Positions 10,041 through 22,800 of a stretch of 64,000 nt of DNA are shown piece after piece. The first letter of the stretch is position 1. Each line of letters opens with the position of its first letter. The stretch comes from Malus domestica (Eukaryota > Streptophyta > Magnoliopsida > Rosales > Rosaceae), in contig NC_091666.1 in NCBI RefSeq assembly GCF_042453785.1, positions 24,262,501-24,326,500 of the forward strand, written 5' to 3'. A program made the position numbers and the translations under genes. Below the pieces are notes generated by a model that did not search any database, was not told the origin of the DNA, and was given only the letters and a program-made list of their open reading frames with translations.

Positions 10041-11790
10041 TTTTTATGGTATTAGTATACATAAATGTAGAATATATGTCTGTATATATTTGATCTAATT
10101 AGGTTTTGGATTGGAGGATTTCACACAAAATTAAAAATATATTAAACAAATTAAATGTCTAAAAGAAATGTATAAGAGATTTGGTGGCATGATTTTGTAA
10201 ATAAACACAAATTCATGGACATCTTTTATCCAACATGACATCATATTTAAAATTTGGGTTTTATTTAGAAGTTATAATATATGTGGGTTTTTGTTTGAGT
10301 TTAAGTGTTGCAAGAGCTTAAATCTAAAGAACCCCACCTTCGATCACTAGCTAGCTCTCAGTCTCCAGTACTCTCCACCTCACTGAAGGCTGTGTAACCC
10401 TCGACGGTCCATGATTCTATAGATGCAGTAACCCAAATGTGAAAACTGAACACACGGTGAGCCATCAAAAACTATATATCCCATTTGTCATCATTTTAAC
10501 TTTTACTGTTTTACATGCCCATAGTTTTACGTGGCCTTTAGACCTCTGTTTGGCGGTTGTGTGAACAAAAACGATAAACCAAAAAATAGAGATATATTTA
10601 GTAATCATAATGCCAACTTTCCCTAGCTACCCAGACATCTAAATGCTGCATTTGATCATTTTTTGGTAACCTAATAATTATGCGTTTCCTCTGTGAAACC
10701 CTACATATATGCAAAACCTAACGACATGAAACGATATGTTGCCAAATCTGTGTTTTGAGTTGATTTGAACAGGAAATGAAGTGAGGTTTTAAAGCCAGAG
10801 ATTTTGCTCTGAGTTTGCCTTTCGTATGGCATTGTATTCCTCTTTTGATGGTAACGTGAGAGGGAGGTTATAAGATTATCATTTATTTATGCTGCACTTT
10901 TATTGGACAATATAAAGCTTATGTGGCAGCTCTCTCTCTCTCTCTCTCTCTCCCTCTCTGTGTCAAATGCTGTGTCAGCTTAAAGCTTCCACTAAAGCAC
11001 CGAGATTCCTTGTATGATTGACTTTTCCAAGAGAAAATCCATGATGAAATTTGGACGAGGACAAAATCCCATCTTCCTTTTCCTTGGACTAAATGACACC
11101 AAGAACCCTAATCGGGGTTGAATGGTTGGAGCAGACGAGCCAAGAACCCTAAATTTCTCTAAATCTAGCATCTTATACCACTTGAATTCTTGTTTGATTG
11201 TATAATGAATATTATCTCGTAAGGTAACAGTACACTGCATATGTTCATGAATTCTACATGTTAAATTTGTTTGTGTGCGTACATTTTGTGTCGGCATTAA
11301 AACCAAAAAAAGAAAATAAAGAGATATAAACTTTGTGATTGATTTCATTCACAGCTGTTACTTTAACAAAAGTTATCCCAATTTATCTTAAAGAAGTCTC
11401 AGCCTTTGTAAGATGAGAATCTATAGCAATGAGTACATGTTATTACCTAAAATGATTAACTTATTTATTTAGAACATACTTTAGTCAGTGCTACTTAACA
11501 ATAATTTACATAGGTCAAAATCACAATTCAAATTTAATACCTAGCATGCATGTTATTCTCTGCAGAAAAGGGATCATCTCATCGTTGACAAAGAAAGACG
11601 TAAAGCAGGTCGATTGCTATTTAGCTTAGCATATTCAGAAGAATAACAACCTTTTGCAGCTACAGAGCAAACTGTTCTACCTAATAAAACCCACACCAAT
11701 TTTCCTCAGTAAAATTAGTTGGGAAAATGGTTATATATGTGTGTGTGTGCGCGCACGCGCAGGGACAATCAGTTCAAAATAATACAAATA
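10041..11790. other. Intergenic region, no gene recognised
   Basis: Non-coding by inspection. It contains a (CT)n run at 10930-10952 and an alternating purine-pyrimidine tract (TATATGTGTGTGTGTGCGCG type) at about 11732-11760. An open frame on the minus strand at 10992-11348 has no recognisable domain and is treated as chance. Confidence 0.55.
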
Positions 11791-11794
11791 CTCT

Positions 11795-12235
11795 AGTTGC
11801 AAGATAGCTTAAGACCAGAAAACATTTGTATCCATTAATGGAGACTATTCTGAATTATTGTTTGCAGTCAATTTGCAAGCCAAAACTTGAGAAAATATTA
11901 GAAACCACATGTGCCACTCATATATTTGTAAGGAACATAGGCTATGAATAAAGATGACATAATTATATATATGGACTTGTATCACCGCGAGGAGGTCTAA
12001 CATTCACACTGAATCCTAGTCGATCGAAGATACTCAAAGCTGCAAGATAGAGCTAGCATTGAAAAATAATTTATATTAATTAATAGAGGCTATTGTTGAA
12101 TTATTGTTGCAACTAGCTTCCAAGTCAAAACTTGAGAAATTTAGAAATGCCAATCTCATATGCCAGTGCCACTGTTATATGTAGGGATCAACATAACATT
12201 ATGACTATAACGAGAAGGAGCCAGATATCACGATT
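11795..12235. repeat. Diverged direct duplication (~190 bp, two copies)
   Basis: Segments near 11798-11960 and 12040-12200 align: GCAAGATAG, then a GAGGCTATT/GAGACTATT block, GAATTATTGTT, CAAAACTTGAGAAA and TTAGAAA occur in the same order with small indels. The copies are old and non-coding. Confidence 0.65.
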
Positions 12236-13152
12236 GGAAGTATTATATATGATATATGACAGTTAGCATTACAAATGGAGTCCATCGAATTCTCTTATGT
12301 GCCTCATTGCTGCAACAAGGCGGCTCATTCCGTGGCCTCGTTCTTATGCAGGATGGGGCGTACTCATACATCCGGTTTGTTTTTCGTTTTTCCCTGAATT
12401 CTTATTTGATATTCTTGTTGAAGACATAAACTTATCTATTCGTCTTTGATACAATGAAAATCTATCGTTGACAACAAAAAAACATAACATTATGATTATG
12501 AATAATGATTTCTGTCCAGTACCCCATAAATAGGCCATCCCTGCCCTTTATTTCACAGGACAAAGCATGTCTTCCCAAGAAAATAAAGCTTAAAAATGTT
12601 AACACAATAATTAAAACTTTATGTAATATCTGAATTTTTCATATATTCAATCATCATCTAAATGAAGAACTTTTAACATTTAATATACACACTGTCACCA
12701 ACTCAAACAGTTTAATTCTTAATTGAGCAGGCTTTGTTTGTTCTTTATAAACCAAACAGGAAAGGAAAAGAGAAAGAGACAACCAGCAATCCAAATCCTA
12801 TTGCTGGATTTCAATTCCTCCCTTTTTAGCCAAAAAAAAAAAAAAAAAAAACCAAAGAAAAAAGGAGGAAAAAAAAAAAGAAAAGTGTAATTAGCCAAAC
12901 TTTCTGATGCAGTTGACTTAATTCACAACGGCTATGATGAAGCGTGTGTTGTCTTGAGGAGACAAAATCATGGTATTTTGCTTAATAAAGATGAAGGGTG
13001 GTGATGCTGAGAAAAATTGAGCAACTTTGCGTCTTTGCAATCACTTGTGGTGGGTTCTATATCTCCCTCGACAAACCCACCCACTAACACAAAATTTGAG
13101 CTGCTAGCTAATATGGTTTAAGGCAGAGACCTTATAATTAATGGTGTTAACT
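12236..13152. other. Intergenic region, no gene recognised
   Basis: AT-rich sequence with an A-rich tract near 12832-12885. Nothing coding was recognised. Confidence 0.55.
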
Positions 13153-13161
13153 AACATATAA

Positions 13162-13332
13162 GGGTAATGTTAGGGAGACTAAATTTTTAAAACTAAATTT
13201 GGAAACCAAATGATGTGATTGTTGATGATTGGAATATTAATTAAGTATCGATTAATCTAGTTGTTTCTTATTGGTGACATATCATTTGGTTTGCAATTTA
13301 GTTTAAAAAATTTGATCTTCCTAACATTTTCC
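13162..13332. mobile_element. Foldback MITE, 9-bp TSD (Mutator-like)
   Basis: A 171-bp element between exact 9-bp duplications AACATATAA (13153-13161 and 13333-13341). Inverted ends read GGGTAATGTTAGGGAGAC at the left and GGAAAATGTTAGGAAGAT at the reversed right end, and the arms share AACCAAATGAT further in. Non-autonomous. Confidence 0.87.
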
Positions 13333-13341
13333 AACATATAA

Positions 13342-14245
13342 ACACCAAAATGAATATGTTTAAGAACAATCACATTGTGGTTGACTCTCAATCATGAAAT
13401 GCCTTGTCAGTTTGAGTAAAATTGGGAGGGAAGTTAATTACCAAAAACAATAACAATAGAGACCTAATTGTCATCCCAACTTATAGTTACCAACCGATGT
13501 GACATATCATACAACGACTTTTTACTTTTTGAGAATAAATGAAGTCAAGAGCATGAGAGAATATGCTCTAATACCAGTTGTAGATGATTATGTATTTATT
13601 TCTATTGTCACGTGATTAGTTAAGTAATGAGGAAGAAATAGACACATAGTTGTATATAATCAACGATACCCAATAGTCTCTCCAAAGTAAACCCAAACAG
13701 AAACAAATAAAACGCTATCACATTAGTTAAGATCTCAAGCTAATCACATAAAAGTTGAGATAAAAGTTGGTGTCTCTCATACTAATGTGAAAAAAAAGTG
13801 ACCAAAAAAGAAAAGTAAAGTTGTTCGATAGGTGATTTGGTAGTTTATTGAAGTAGGATATACAGCTGATGGAGGAGGGAGATTGGAGGAGAGATGAATA
13901 GGGTAATGGAGAGAGTATAATGTCATGTAAACATGAAATAGGAGTGTGAAAGATCCAAATTGGCATGGGGAAGAAGAGTAAAGAAGGGATTTGCCTATTT
14001 GGTGGTGGTGGTGTGAATAGCAGGATTGTGAAAGGTCAAGATTCTCAGACTCGGAGTAGACTGTGGATGTATTTGCATGGGGACCCATATACATATATAT
14101 GTCTCATGCACTAATGCACCAACATTTGATCTCTCTTTTTATAATTTTTTTTTTTTTTTTTTTTTGGACAAAGCTATAATTTTATTTATCATGAAGAATA
14201 ATGGATGTTCCCCTAAGCTTTTAGGGTGACCTTGGATACCCTACA

Positions 14246-14296
<51 letters not shown>

Positions 14297-14506
14297 TTTC
14301 AAATTTTCAATATTAATATAGCTTTGGTTGTTGATCAGCTAGCTTAGCTGTATCAGTTAAGGACTGAGAAGTCACTGAGCTAGGTCTAGGGTTTCTATGG
14401 AGCATATATGTAAAAAAACAAATTGTGCAGTTTGATATTTAGAAATAGGGGATGGCTCACCAATCTGGGGCTATGTTATGTATCAGATTGTAAAAGGCTA
14501 TGAACT
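13342..14506. other. Intergenic sequence with poly-T and (AG)n tracts
   Basis: No supported gene. A T-rich run near 14144-14165 and a 45-bp (AG)n run at 14250-14294 are the only structured sequence. Confidence 0.6.
14250..14294. repeat. (AG)n microsatellite
   Basis: A pure AG dinucleotide run of about 45 bp. Confidence 0.95.
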
Positions 14507-14516
14507 ATTCATAAAT

Positions 14517-14663
14517 GGGTATGATATCCATACACCCCTTTTTACTTCTCTCACACCTTTTTAATTTTCGACCGTCGGATCGGATGAATTAAAGAAGATT
14601 AAATGACAGAAATTAACAAGGGATGTAGGAGAAGTAAAAATGGGTGTGTGGATAGCACAACCC
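14517..14663. mobile_element. Foldback MITE, 10-bp TSD
   Basis: A 147-bp element between direct repeats ATTCATAAAT (14507-14516 and 14664-14673). The ends are inverted: GGGTATGATATCCATACACC at the left, and the reversed right end reads GGGTTGTGCTATCCACACAC; both continue into TTTTTACTTCTC. The TSD length suggests a Mutator-like parent. Confidence 0.85.
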
Positions 14664-14673
14664 ATTCATAAAT

Positions 14674-17028
14674 ATTTGCATGAAATTCTTTTCTTTTACC
14701 CCAGAAAAATGCATAGCAATTGAGATTTTATTCAAGTGGTGCAAAGACGAGATGGGGTAAAAGTGCACTCTAGGTTAGTAAGTAAATTCAGTGACAGAGC
14801 CAGAATTTTATGTGTGAAAGAGTCTCTCACATACATAGGTAATTTGAACTCATAATATGAGAGATTGGAGTAATTTGTATAAAAATTAAAAGACCCTAAA
14901 TTTAATAGAGAGAACTAAAAAACATTGCACAAACCCAGAAACCCGAATATGAGGTAAGGGGTAAGCAAGAGTTAAAAAAAAAAAAAGTTAAAGCCAAAGA
15001 AAATTTGATAATAAGGAGGGAAGTAAAGACTGCACCACAATAAGAGGGATGTAGAAGAAAAATGTGGCATGGCCTAAATTGGAAAAAAATTTGAGTTAAA
15101 AACACACTTGGATTTTAAGTGTATTAGATTGATACGCAGCATCATCTATTATAATAACAAGAATAAAAAAAAGGTAGGATAGATCAAGGATCATTTTGGT
15201 CCCTTAGTGGCTCTGCCATGTGTAAATTAAGGGGCCATGGAATTACGAGCTAGCTATTAATGAAAGGGAGGGTTTGAAATTTCAGTTATACTTCTAACTA
15301 TTTTTCTTTTTCCATACAACTCCTCTTTATGTTTAGTTGTTGAATTTTATAAATCAATAGAAACAACAAACAAAATTAAATATGAGTATGTATGGAGAGA
15401 AAAATAATATGTGACTATCCTTAATTTTGTTTACTAGCTGCTTTTGTACCGAACCACACTCTGTACTTACACTTACATGGCCCTTTTATGTTGAATTGTA
15501 AAATGATGTGACTATGTCTACTTGATGAATTGGGATTGCTCTATATATAATACATGAGCTTTTATGTTTACTCATATTTAATGTCAAACACAATAAAAAA
15601 ATGCTATGATTCCATTGCTCTTCTACATAGTATGTCGTAGACTGTACAGTCTTTTCTATTATTACGCTATACTTCATTTCTGTGATAAATACAAGTTGTA
15701 CGTTAGAGTGGGCCCATTAAACTTACTTATTTGAGCTTATGTCATGTCAACAACGAATTAGTAAAAAATAATATGTTAACGTCAGTCGTGTATGGTTGAG
15801 TGACACGATTAATACGAACACAGTTTAGCTGCCATATCATTAAGCCCACCTTAGTGAAAAATACACAAGTTGGAAATAAAATCCTTCGTCTTGTCGATAT
15901 TTGATACTTTGAACGGGATTGACCAATTCATTGATATTCGATATACTTGAATTTTATGCAATTCTCGAATAATATTTCATTAAAATTGAAGAAAATTGCC
16001 ATTTAATTATTGCTATTCTCTTCTAGGTGACTATAGCGTAGACCTGTCGTCGAAAAAATGAGAGAGAGAGAGAGAGAGGGAGGCATTGGCAGGGAATGAA
16101 ATCAGAAAATGATCCCCACAAGCCCCACAGACCCTAAATTTCTTAACATTTCCCGAGGGTAGGACCCCTACTAGGGCCCACCGACATCTCACTATTCTAG
16201 AAGGAATATTCTCTCTTGCCCAAGTAATCGTCGGCTCCGCCGGTGACCACTTTCCCATTAGGGCTACTGACCATTAGCCCCCAGCCACCCCCACTCTTCC
16301 CAACCAAGCAACGATATCATTCCCTACATTATTTGCTTATTTACGAGTTTTTCGAAAAGAAAAAAAACTTATGTATGAGTTTGAATCTATACTAAATTAA
16401 TTTGGTTATGTAGTAGTAATGGATTGAATTGATGGAGATAATATTCTATCAGACAATGTTTAACTCGAGTCATGATCCTATAACCATTTTGCATTAGAAG
16501 AATGACTTACATAAAATAAATTATTATTAATTTAGAAGTGTTTTTAAAATAGATGATAATGTTTTTTATGAAAATGTTTTTGAAACCACTCTTTAGTAAA
16601 ATACAAATTAAACCTGAAAAAAAAACACTTTATAAAGTGTTTCCTGTAAAATTCACCAATTATATGTTTCTTAAAGAAACTACTTCAAATGCTTTTAACA
16701 TTTTACAGATTATACAACATCAAGGCATGGTTATACCGATACAATTTATTGGTATTTCTGTATTGGCCTCGATGTTCTATGACCTATGAAATGTGAAAAA
16801 GTGAGATAGGGGGGGATGGAAAAAGAAGGGTGATAGAAATAAAGTAGAACCGTCCATGGTTATTAAAATCAAAGTTACTAACTTGCGCAGGACGCGATGT
16901 TGATAATATACTACTGGTGGAGGCGCAAGTTAGCATGGATCTTTGGGTGGCGCAAGCTAGCTAGCATGTGGATTTTCGCTTTTTTATTTATTAATTTTTG
17001 TTTTCTTTGGAGACAATGATATTTCAGG
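14674..17028. other. Intergenic region, no gene recognised
   Basis: No convincing coding sequence. A GC-richer patch at about 16075-16320 with a short (GA)n tract contains a small minus-strand open frame without a recognisable domain; it might be promoter-like DNA but nothing downstream supports that. Confidence 0.5.
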
Positions 17029-17643
17029 TGTCACATCCCCGCTCGGGACGGACCACTTTCTGGACCTGCTCCACCACCGTAGCACGATATTGTCCGCTTT
17101 AGGTCCCGACCACGCAATCACGATTTTGTTTCTGGGAACTCACGAGCAACTTCTCAGTGTGTCACCCATCATAGGAGTGCTCTGGCCACCTTCTCGCTTA
17201 ACTTCAAAGTTCCAACGGAACCCGAAGCCAGTGAGCTCCCAAAAGGCCTCGTGTGGGAGTATACATTTAAGGATCACTCCCCTAGGCGATATGGGATGTT
17301 ACAATCCCGACGTCCTCGTCGGCACACCACGACCAGGGTTAGGCTCTGATACCAATTTGTCACATCCCGACCCGGGGCAGACCACTTCCCGGACCCACTC
17401 CACCACCGTAGCACAATATTGTCTGCTTTAGGTCCCGACTATGCCCTCACGGTTTTGTTTTTGGGAACTCACGAGCAACTTCCCAGTATATCACCCATCA
17501 TGGGAGTGCTTTGGCCACCTTCTCACTTAACTTTGGAGTTCTGACGGAACCCGAAGCTAGTGAGCTCCCAAAAGGGCTCGTGCTAGGTAGGGATGAGAAT
17601 ATACATTTAAGGATCACTCCCCTGGACGATGTGGGATGTTACA
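17029..17643 (-). mobile_element. Cassandra TRIM retrotransposon (5S-like LTRs)
   Basis: A 615-bp element: left LTR 17029-17303, internal 17304-17357 and right LTR 17358-17643. Both LTRs have TGT...ACA ends and similar sequence. On the minus strand each LTR carries a 5S-rRNA-like block containing GAAGTTAAGCG and GATGGGTGAC, the hallmarks of Cassandra, whose LTRs hold an RNA polymerase III promoter. The internal part is only 54 bp and keeps a Met-tRNA primer-binding site (TTGGTATCAGAGCC, 17342-17355). There are no proteins, so mobilisation must be in trans. LTR divergence and the lack of a matching TSD (TCAGG left, TAAGA right) mark an old insertion. Confidence 0.9.
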
Positions 17644-19530
17644 TAAGATATTTGAGTATTAACTAGTGAGTACTCTTTTTCTGATTTATTATTGGGTTAG
17701 GTTACAGAATGGATTAGTCATACTATGTATCAAACTCAAACATATATTATATTAGATAGTCATCATCTATGTCGCACTTGAAATTTGTACCGACAAATGA
17801 TGAAAAATATTACTAAATTGTAATCCTAATTAGTTATCTTGGTATTTTAAGTGTAGTAGGATGCATAAATTTAATTATTTATAGAAGTAATAATGGGAAA
17901 GGAGATTTTGCATAATAATATTATTGGCATTAGAATGTTAGAAGTAGTAGGGTGTGTTGCTTTGAGGAGTTGACCGATAGGGATTAGGGACGGTTGATTT
18001 TGTGTGCCTTGTGTGGCTTTTTTATGTTCACTTGTTTGGGAGTTATTACATGTGTCTCAAATTAGGACTTTTCAAGTTCCAATTTTTTTTTTTTTGATAC
18101 TTTTTTTTTGGAACAAATTAGAAAATAAGAACCGGGCATCTACTACATTGTTGATTTCGATCGTCGATCTCTGCTCACACCAATCGATTTTGTTGATTCC
18201 ATTATGTGAGATCTGTTCGAGCAAGCGGTTGAACCCAAAACTGGGTGAAAAATTGGAATCGGTAATGTCAGACCCTCGAGCTGCCTCATCATAGTAGAAG
18301 AGCTTGAATTTGCAGGCTTCTCCAATCACGATCCCATTAGAACTTGTATCCAAGATGGAAACCAAACAGGTCCTAACTTACGCATCTACTAATTCAAATG
18401 ATTCCCAACACCACGCTCCTAATTTTCAAAGTAGAGGAAATTCCACCTTTGGTTAATAGCTCTAGGTCATCATCGCCTTTGTCAATTTGTACATTTCCAT
18501 TTCGTTCGTTGATTTTCTTGTTCAATATAAGCTTTGTAATCTTCAGACATATAGCTTTGGTAAAGTTAATGCAAAAAGAAATATAATAAAATCAAGAGCT
18601 TTATGATTGTCACAAATCATCAGAAATTAAGCACTTTAATTAACACAATTACTCGTTTGATTAATTAAATTCATAATATTATTTATCAATTAATAAATTT
18701 TCTATATTAAATCCCTTTGTCCAATATAAACCCAACACCTGTCAAACAAAAATAAATACTCCATAAATTTCATGATTAAATTATAAATTAAACCAAAAAT
18801 TTTCCTAATAACTATGCCATAAAAACCTAGATTTTCCCTTTCATTTTCTACTATCTCGCGAAACTTCAACATCTCATGGGATTTCGAAAGTTTCTTCCGA
18901 GATATTCAACTATAATAACCGGCTGTAGCCGGTAAATCAACTGAAAGTGATTTGGGCGGACCAATGAGGACCAGTCACCGGCAGGTCCAAGTCTCCAACA
19001 AGACAAAGATATTACCACAGGAAAATTCAATACCAAGATCTCAGTGTTCCCCTTTAACCTCGGAGTACTGTATCAGATTTCATTTTCGTCTTTTTCTTTT
19101 TCATTTTCATTTTCATTGTTTTTTATTAAATTATTTTATATGACCGTCACACTGCTACATAAATTGATTACAAACGTAATTTTCCTTTTGTACAAATCTT
19201 TAATTAATCTTGTCCGTAATCCTCATTTGATGACCCGAAGATGTGTACGAGAAGAAAAAAATTGTATGTGAATATTTTTTCTTAAATTTATAAATCCAAT
19301 TATGTTAAAACACGTGCATTGATTTATTTAATATTATATTGTATTAAACAAAATTATATCAATTATATGGTTTATTTGTCTTAGAACACGAAAATTAATA
19401 ACACCGTGTGATGACAGAAGCTAAACTCATAAAGACAATAATCCATAATATTTATGGAGACTAGAGAGAGCTGAAAAAAGAGAGCAAAAGGAAAGCAAAC
19501 CTTAACAATCAGCCCCATCACATTCTCCTC
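17644..19530. other. Intergenic and upstream region of the bHLH gene
   Basis: AT-rich. Around 18060-18365 the minus strand has overlapping open frames next to T-rich tracts. They show no domain I recognise and may be a decayed gene fragment. The last few hundred bases are the promoter side of the bHLH gene. Confidence 0.5.
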
Positions 19531-19533
19531 ATC

Positions 19534-19543
19534 TATATAAATA
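19534..19543 (+). promoter_or_regulatory. TATA box of the LHW-like bHLH gene
   Basis: TATATAAATA lies about 350 bp upstream of the start codon. A pyrimidine-rich CTCTCACTCTCT segment starting about 30 bp downstream is a plausible transcription start region. Confidence 0.6.
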
Positions 19544-19835
19544 TAAAACCTTTCCTTTTAATCTTAAACTCTCACTCTCTAAGCCGACCACTTCCACCTT
19601 CCAAAAAATTCTGGCAACACTGCACAAACACTCTTTGTTTCATAAAGACAACAACTTTGTTGTGCCCTTTGGCTTGTTTTCTTGCAGCAACACCAGAAAG
19701 CAACAAGCTTTGGTTTTTCTGCTTCATTAATTTGTTGAAGTATCAACAAAAATTACAGAAAAAAAGAGTTGGGTTTCTGGGGTTTTGAGCAACTGAGACT
19801 GAGTGACCGAGTTGAGCTGCCTGGTTGACTCGGAC

Positions 19836-19853
19836 ATGGACTTGGGGTTCTGA
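19836..19853 (+). other. Short upstream ORF in the bHLH leader
   Basis: ATG followed by four codons and TGA, ending 41 nt before the main ATG. It is the only upstream ATG noticed between the presumed start of transcription and the main start, so it could reduce translation or force reinitiation. Confidence 0.5.
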
Positions 19854-19894
19854 AGATTTGGGATTTTTGAGGTTGGTTTGATTTGGGTAGTGAA

Positions 19895-22800
19895 ATGGGT
19901 GAAAGTTCAGTGGTGAGAGAGAGGCTGAGGAGTCTCTGTGTTGGCAGTGGGTGGTCTTATGGGGTTTTCTGGCGCTTTGATCACATAAATTCCATGTAAG
20001 TTTCCATTTTTTCTGCTTCTTTTCTTTCCTTTTGGGGAAGAAAATAACACACTTCCATTTTTCTTTCATGTTTTTGTTTGTTTCTTTTGGTTCCTGGTTT
20101 TGTTTTTTATCATTTGGTTTTTCCAACTTCATATTCTTATATTTATTTCAAAGATTTGGTTGTTTATTGTGTGCATGCTAGCTATTTTACACTTACCTTT
20201 ATGAGATCAAAGCTTGTATTGAAGTTCACATTTATTATTTGGGATTTTTAATAAATTTTAATTGGATTCAAATCTGACATTAGTTCTGGGTTTGAAATGC
20301 TTTAGGTTGTTGACAATGGGAGATGCCTACTATGAAGACCATGTGGGAGCAGTGATTGAAACTATGCTTTCCCAGGTCCACATACTTGGTGAAGGGTAAG
20401 CCTAATATTTCAGTAACTCCGTTTCTGTTCACACATTTTCCAAATTCGAATCCAAAAAACATTGTACAAAACATCCCACAAGATTACTTTTGCTGTTTTC
20501 AAACAAGCATTGCAAAGTTATCACATGGCTGATCTTGTTGTTGTCTGTAATAGTGTTATTGGGCAAACCGCTTTCACCGGAAAGCATCAATGGATGCATT
20601 CAGATGTTCATGGTGGAGGATGGAATCCATGTACTTCTCTTGAAAGTCAAGATATGTTTCAGGTTGGTAGGCCATCAAGGTTCTTGTTGAATTGCTCAAA
20701 TTAACTTAAAAATTATGTGAAATGGGAGGTTACTTGTTTTTACTAATGTCGAAATTTTCTGACATTCTGCAGGATTGTTCTGAGTTCGGTTGCCAATTTT
20801 CCTCCGGTATAAAGGTATGATTATTTCCTTGCGATCCTCTATGATTTCGTGAAAGGAACCGTTAGTTGTTGAGATTTTCGATAAATCTTATGAACTCTGT
20901 ACCTTTTCACCGCCATTTGTAGCTATATTTGTTATAAACTTTTCTTCATCCATCCATAGTCATATTTATTGACACTGAAATTTAACTTGCAGACTATTGC
21001 AACAATCTCTGTTGAACCACAAGGAGTAATTCAGTTAGGATCCACCGAAAAGGTAATTCAACGGGAGCATCAAAATGATTTCCACATTCTTATGTTCAAA
21101 TGAGACCATGTTCTCCATCAAATGAGACCATGTTCTCCAAAATCTGGTTCACTTGATTTGTTGTTTATGTAGTATGGAATGGTTGAACAGTTTTTTGACT
21201 ATTCTGCTATTACTTTTTTTCAGATTATGGAGAGGCTGGAAGTTGTGGATGAAACAAAAAGGTTGTTCCAGGAGGTGGAAAATCTTGACGGGCTTATTCC
21301 TTTGGAAAATGCTCCTTCATCGATGAACAATGAAACTAATGATCTAAATGAGTTGTTTGCTTCATTGATTTCACCTGAGAATTCCAACAATGGAGATGTT
21401 GCCTTGAATCCCGGTGATAAATGTAATGACCACCGAGGAAATATTATTTCTGCAGTGGGTTTTCAATCTACATCATCTGATGATATTGGCGCAACTGATA
21501 CAACCCCCTGGTTTAGTACTTGGTGTACTGAATCTTCAATTTTAACTTCATTCGAACCGCAGTTGGCATCTGAAATTATTCACGAGTCTTGCAGAGAGAC
21601 AGTGCAGAATATTCAGATGGACTCGGCATTCACTTCATTAGCTGACTTCGAGAAACCTATTCAAGGAAGTTGTGGATATCAGATGAACAACCAACAATCT
21701 CTGCATGGATTCCCGGTGGAGTTTAACCCAGCTGATTTGAGTACAGATCTCTCTAAACTATACCAGTTGGATGATCTTTCCCAGTGGCTTGCTACTTCAC
21801 CGGAACAGAACTTCAATGCAATGGCAACCGCACTGAATGGTGACTTCTCACAAGTAAAAGAAAGTACTTCAGTGTTGTCTAGTCTGGTTAAAGGTGATAA
21901 CTTTATTGATGTTCCAATTCAACATCCAGCTAACTCCATTCAAAGTTCCATTACAAATCCATTTAGCGCTGATGGACACGAGAAATCTGTGATCATTCAG
22001 AGTGTTGAAAACGGTTCGTTTGATGGTTTGGGAGCGGATTTTGCATGTGGTCAAGTCGGGAAGTGTTGGGAAGATACTATAATGCCAGCTGTCAATGGTG
22101 GCTACTTGGCTACTGGTACTGCTTTGACAAAATGCTTCTCAGAGTCAGAAATAACAGGTTCTATGCCTGGTCCTCGTACAGGGTTGTTCTCAAAGTTAGG
22201 ACTCGAAGAGATTTTAAATGGTAAAAGTACTACTTCCAGCTCCTTAAAGTGCACTTTAGAGGACCAGTCATCCACCACAAGAAAAAGGAAATCAGAATGT
22301 TTATCTGTGAATAGCAATCAGGTTCAATTGCCAAGGCTTGCTGGCTTGGATAGGAGCACGCATTTGGCGAATTCTTTCTACAACCTGGACAATACAAACA
22401 GACTTGCTCCAAAGAAAGACTTTATCCCAAACTCACAGGTAGGCTTATGGATTGATGATAGCTATAGCGTCAACGCTAAAAATGGGGTTCAAGATAAACA
22501 ACAGAAAGCTGAGGAACACACAAAGAACACCAGGAAAAGGGCAAGGCCTGGGGAGAGTACTCGACCTAGACCTAAGGATCGCCAGCAGATTCAAGACCGT
22601 ATCAAAGAGTTGAGAGGGATCATCCCTACCGGTGGCAAGGTAATTGCATTTTTGTTTTTGCTTTCAGTGGAAACTAAGGAGACGTCAGATTAGACAATGT
22701 GTTTCTAGTAAGGTTTTTGACATTCATATATTTGGTTCATGTAACAGTGTAGCATCGATTCTTTGTTGGACCGGACAATCAAATACATGGTCTTCTTGCA

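Noticed and set aside
13777-14094. 105-codon minus-strand open frame with a hydrophobic, His/Ser-rich composition
   Set aside because: No homology recognised, an overlapping frame has equal length, and no promoter or splice signals were seen.
17110-17250. A genuine 5S rRNA gene on the minus strand
   Set aside because: The 5S-like motifs occur in both direct repeats of an LTR element with a Met-tRNA PBS and are too diverged for a functional 5S gene; Cassandra explains them.
17090-17431. 113-codon plus-strand open frame
   Set aside because: It runs across the LTR and interior of the Cassandra element; a chance frame.
18072-18365. 97-codon minus-strand frame as a gene
   Set aside because: Some protein-like composition, but no known domain, no neighbours and T-rich tracts at its end; left as a possible decayed fragment only.
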